This document shows, piece after piece, positions 62,294-64,000 of a stretch of 64,000 bases of DNA. Position 1 is the first letter of the stretch, and each line of letters begins with the position of its first letter. Under the pieces are notes generated by a model, which was not told the origin of the DNA, ran no database searches, and saw nothing but the letters and a program-made list of their open reading frames with translations. Position numbers and translations under genes: made by a program. The stretch spans positions 4,588,001 to 4,652,000 of the forward strand of contig NZ_CP065047.1 of NCBI RefSeq assembly GCF_015689175.1, in the 5' to 3' direction. This stretch comes from Mycobacterium kubicae. Its GTDB lineage: Bacteria; Actinomycetota; Actinomycetes; Mycobacteriales; Mycobacteriaceae.

Positions 62294-63865
62294 TCAGTGG
62301 GCGAAGTGACGGGCTCCGGTGAGGTACAACGTAATGCCCGCTCGGGTGGCCGCCGCGGTCACTTCGTCGTCGCGCACCGAGCCGCCGGGATGGACGATTG
62401 CCTTGACCCCGCCGGCGGTCAACGTATCGAGGCCGTCGGGGAACGGGAAGAACGCGTCGGAGGCCGCGACGGCGCCGCGGACCCGTTCGCCGCCACGCTC
62501 AACGGCCAGCCGGGCGGCGTCGACCCGGTTGACCTGACCCATGCCCACCCCGACGGTGGCGCCGTCGGCGACCACGACGATCGCGTTGGACTTCACCGCG
62601 CGGCAGGCGCGCCAGGCGAAGACTAGATCGGTCAGGGTCGCCGGGTCCGCGGGTTCGCCGGTAGCCAGGGTCCAGTTGACCGGGTTGTCGCCATGCGCGT
62701 CGAGTTGGTCGCGTTGCTGCATGAGCAGGCCGCCGCTGATCGGCTTGATCTCGATGCCACCGAGTTGCGGCTCGGAGGCCACCAGGACGCGGATGTTCTT
62801 CTTGCGGGTCAGCAGGTCCAGCGCGCCGGGCGCATAGGCGGGCGCCACGATCACTTCGGTGAAGATGGTGCTGACATATTCGGCCATCTCGACGCTGACT
62901 TCGGCGTTGGCGGCGATGACTCCGCCGAAGGCGCTGAGCGGGTCGCATTCGTGGGCCTTGCGATGCGCGTCGGCGACGGAGACCTCGGAGATGGCGATGC
63001 CGCACGGGTTGGCGTGCTTGATGATGGCCACGCAGGTCTGTTCGTGGTCGAACGCCGCGCGCCAGGCCGCGTCCGCGTCGGTGAAGTTGTTGTAGGACAT
63101 CTCTTTTCCGTGCAGCTGCTCGGCCTGCGCCAGGCCGGGCCACGCGGCGGGGTCGCTGTACAGCGCTGCCTGCTGATGCGGGTTCTCGCCGTAGCGCAGC
63201 GTCGCCGAGCGGCGCCAGTTGCGGCCGAACCAGTGCGGGAATTCCGTCGCCGGTTGCTCCGGCGCCAGCGTGGACTGCATCCAGGTGGCCACGGCGATGT
63301 CGTATTCGGCGGTGTGCTGAAACGCCAGCGACGCCAAGCGTTTCCGTTCGGCGAGGGTGAAGCCGCCGCCGCGTACCGCGGCCAGCACCCCGTCGTAGCC
63401 GCGCGGGTCGGTGACCACCGCCACGCTGGGATGGTTCTTGGCCGCCGCCCGCACCATCGAGGGCCCGCCGATGTCGATCTGCTCGACGCATTCGTCCTCG
63501 GATGCGCCGGATTCGACGGTCTCGGTGAATGGATACAGGTTGACCACAACGAGTTCGAACGCCGCGATGCCGAGTTCGTCCAGGGCCGCGGCGTGCTCGG
63601 GCTTGCGCAGGTCGGCCAGCAGCCCGGCATGCACATGCGGGTGCAGTGTCTTGACCCGGCCGTCGAGCACTTCCGGGAAACCGGTGACCTCTTCGACCGG
63701 TGTCACCGGGATGCCTTTGCTCGCAATGGTTTTGGCTGTGGACCCGGTGGACACGATGTCAACGCCGGCGGCCGCCAGGCCCCGCGCCAGGTCGACCAGG
63801 CCGGTCTTGTCGTAGACGCTGATCAATGCGCGGCGGATCGGCTTCTTCGAGTCGTCGGTGCTCAT
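62294..63865 (-). CDS. purH: Bifunctional AICAR transformylase/IMP cyclohydrolase
   Basis: 523 residues, ATG 63865. N-terminal MGS-like cyclohydrolase domain ([61 protein letters not shown]) and C-terminal transformylase with [34 protein letters not shown] and [16 protein letters not shown]. It carries out the last two steps of IMP synthesis. The start overlaps the purN stop (ATGA). Corresponds to Rv0957. Confidence 0.96.
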   Translation of the reverse strand: MSTDDSKKPIRRALISVYDKTGLVDLARGLAAAGVDIVSTGSTAKTIASKGIPVTPVEEVTGFPEVLDGRVKTLHPHVHAGLLADLRKPEHAAALDELGIAAFELVVVNLYPFTETVESGASEDECVEQIDIGGPSMVRAAAKNHPSVAVVTDPRGYDGVLAAVRGGGFTLAERKRLASLAFQHTAEYDIAVATWMQSTLAPEQPATEFPHWFGRNWRRSATLRYGENPHQQAALYSDPAAWPGLAQAEQLHGKEMSYNNFTDADAAWRAAFDHEQTCVAIIKHANPCGIAISEVSVADAHRKAHECDPLSAFGGVIAANAEVSVEMAEYVSTIFTEVIVAPAYAPGALDLLTRKKNIRVLVASEPQLGGIEIKPISGGLLMQQRDQLDAHGDNPVNWTLATGEPADPATLTDLVFAWRACRAVKSNAIVVVADGATVGVGMGQVNRVDAARLAVERGGERVRGAVAASDAFFPFPDGLDTLTAGGVKAIVHPGGSVRDDEVTAAATRAGITLYLTGARHFAH

Positions 63866-64000
63866 CCCAGTGTTGCCTTTCGTCCTGTCAAGGTCACTCC
63901 GCCGGTCGCGATCGCGGCCACCACGTCGACCAGAAGCCGTCGTTCGGTGACCTTGATGCGCTCATGCAATGTCGCCACGTCGTCGCCGTCCAGCACTGGG
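63862..64000 (-). CDS. purN: Phosphoribosylglycinamide formyltransferase, C-terminal part
   Basis: The last 45 codons of a gene that starts beyond the window: [20 protein letters not shown] then [20 protein letters not shown] and KATLG, the C-terminal helix-strand of PurN (DxxxTLHxRIxxxEH). It forms formyl-GAR from GAR and 10-formyl-THF. Coupled to purH, so the two purine genes are one operon. Confidence 0.9.
   Translation of the reverse strand, partial: PVLDGDDVATLHERIKVTERRLLVDVVAAIATGGVTLTGRKATLG

Overview
The window is mycobacterial chromosome, GC-rich throughout except for one island. Gene order follows the M. tuberculosis block Rv1005c to Rv0957, read in the opposite orientation, and most core proteins can be recognised one by one (pabB, rsmI, pmt, arcA, AlkB-like, patA, glpR, rimJ, glp/moeA1, galU, 5-FTHF cyclo-ligase, ruc, SAF protein, mscL, moaB2, pepD, mprB, mprA, rpmF, the atuA/fadE13/accD2/accA2/fadE12/echA7 operon, a DUF1707 protein, a DUF1023 hydrolase, lprP, VWA and MoxR-type genes, purH, purN). 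The content suggests a slow-growing non-tuberculous Mycobacterium. The species cannot be fixed from the sequence alone. Several blocks that M. tuberculosis carries inside this order are absent: the csoR/ctpV copper genes, Rv0986-Rv0989c and the PE_PGRS genes near rpmF.

Layout. 0-10 kb: end of pabB, a repetitive secreted protein, rsmI, protein O-mannosyltransferase, a frameshifted DUF559-type gene, arginine deiminase, an AlkB-like dioxygenase, two tandem DUF5642 lipoproteins and the cAMP-dependent acetyltransferase PatA. 10-18.1 kb: accessory chromosomal genes in small regulator-plus-enzyme units. These are an ArsR/SRPBCC/DinB-fold operon under a perfect 16-bp palindrome, a TetR/diiron operon with a double operator, and a divergent TetR/CYP144 pair with its own operator. 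18.1-29.3 kb: an integrative island next to a tRNA-Ala(CGC) gene. It carries a tyrosine integrase, an excisionase-like protein, a type VII secretion-like trio, a PIN-domain protein with four near-identical 25-residue repeats, two proteins sharing a surface-type domain, and remnants of a probable toxin/immunity pair. A decayed copy of the tRNA 3' end lies at 18.15 kb. 29.4-34.4 kb: the divisome-linked block glpR, rimJ, glp, galU, then 5-FTHF cyclo-ligase.

34.4-37 kb holds two insertion sequences: an IS110-family element with a frameshifted transposase and an IS481-family element with a full-length transposase. They sit between 5-FTHF cyclo-ligase and ruc, and the IS481 end lies 17 bases upstream of a CIRCE (HrcA) operator in front of ruc. 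37-43.3 kb: ruc, a SAF-domain protein, mscL, moaB2-pepD, the mprA-mprB stress two-component system with a 19-bp MprA box, and rpmF. 43.5-52 kb: a tightly coupled six-gene acyl-CoA catabolic operon with biotin carboxylase and carboxyltransferase subunits. 52-55.3 kb: a DUF1707 protein and a second type VII-like trio (small EspC/WXG-like protein, large multidomain protein, lipoprotein). 55.4-58.9 kb: a PAS-GGDEF-EAL cyclic-di-GMP protein and a protein with two heme-oxygenase-like halves. 58.9-64 kb: VWA protein, MoxR-type AAA ATPase, purH and the end of purN.

Two cautions. Several reading frames (4.7 kb, 14.1 kb, 27.4 kb, 34.5 kb) are broken by apparent single-base indels, most of them in or beside short homopolymers, so real pseudogenes and sequencing errors cannot be told apart here. 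Family names rest on motifs and remembered family features; no database search was run.
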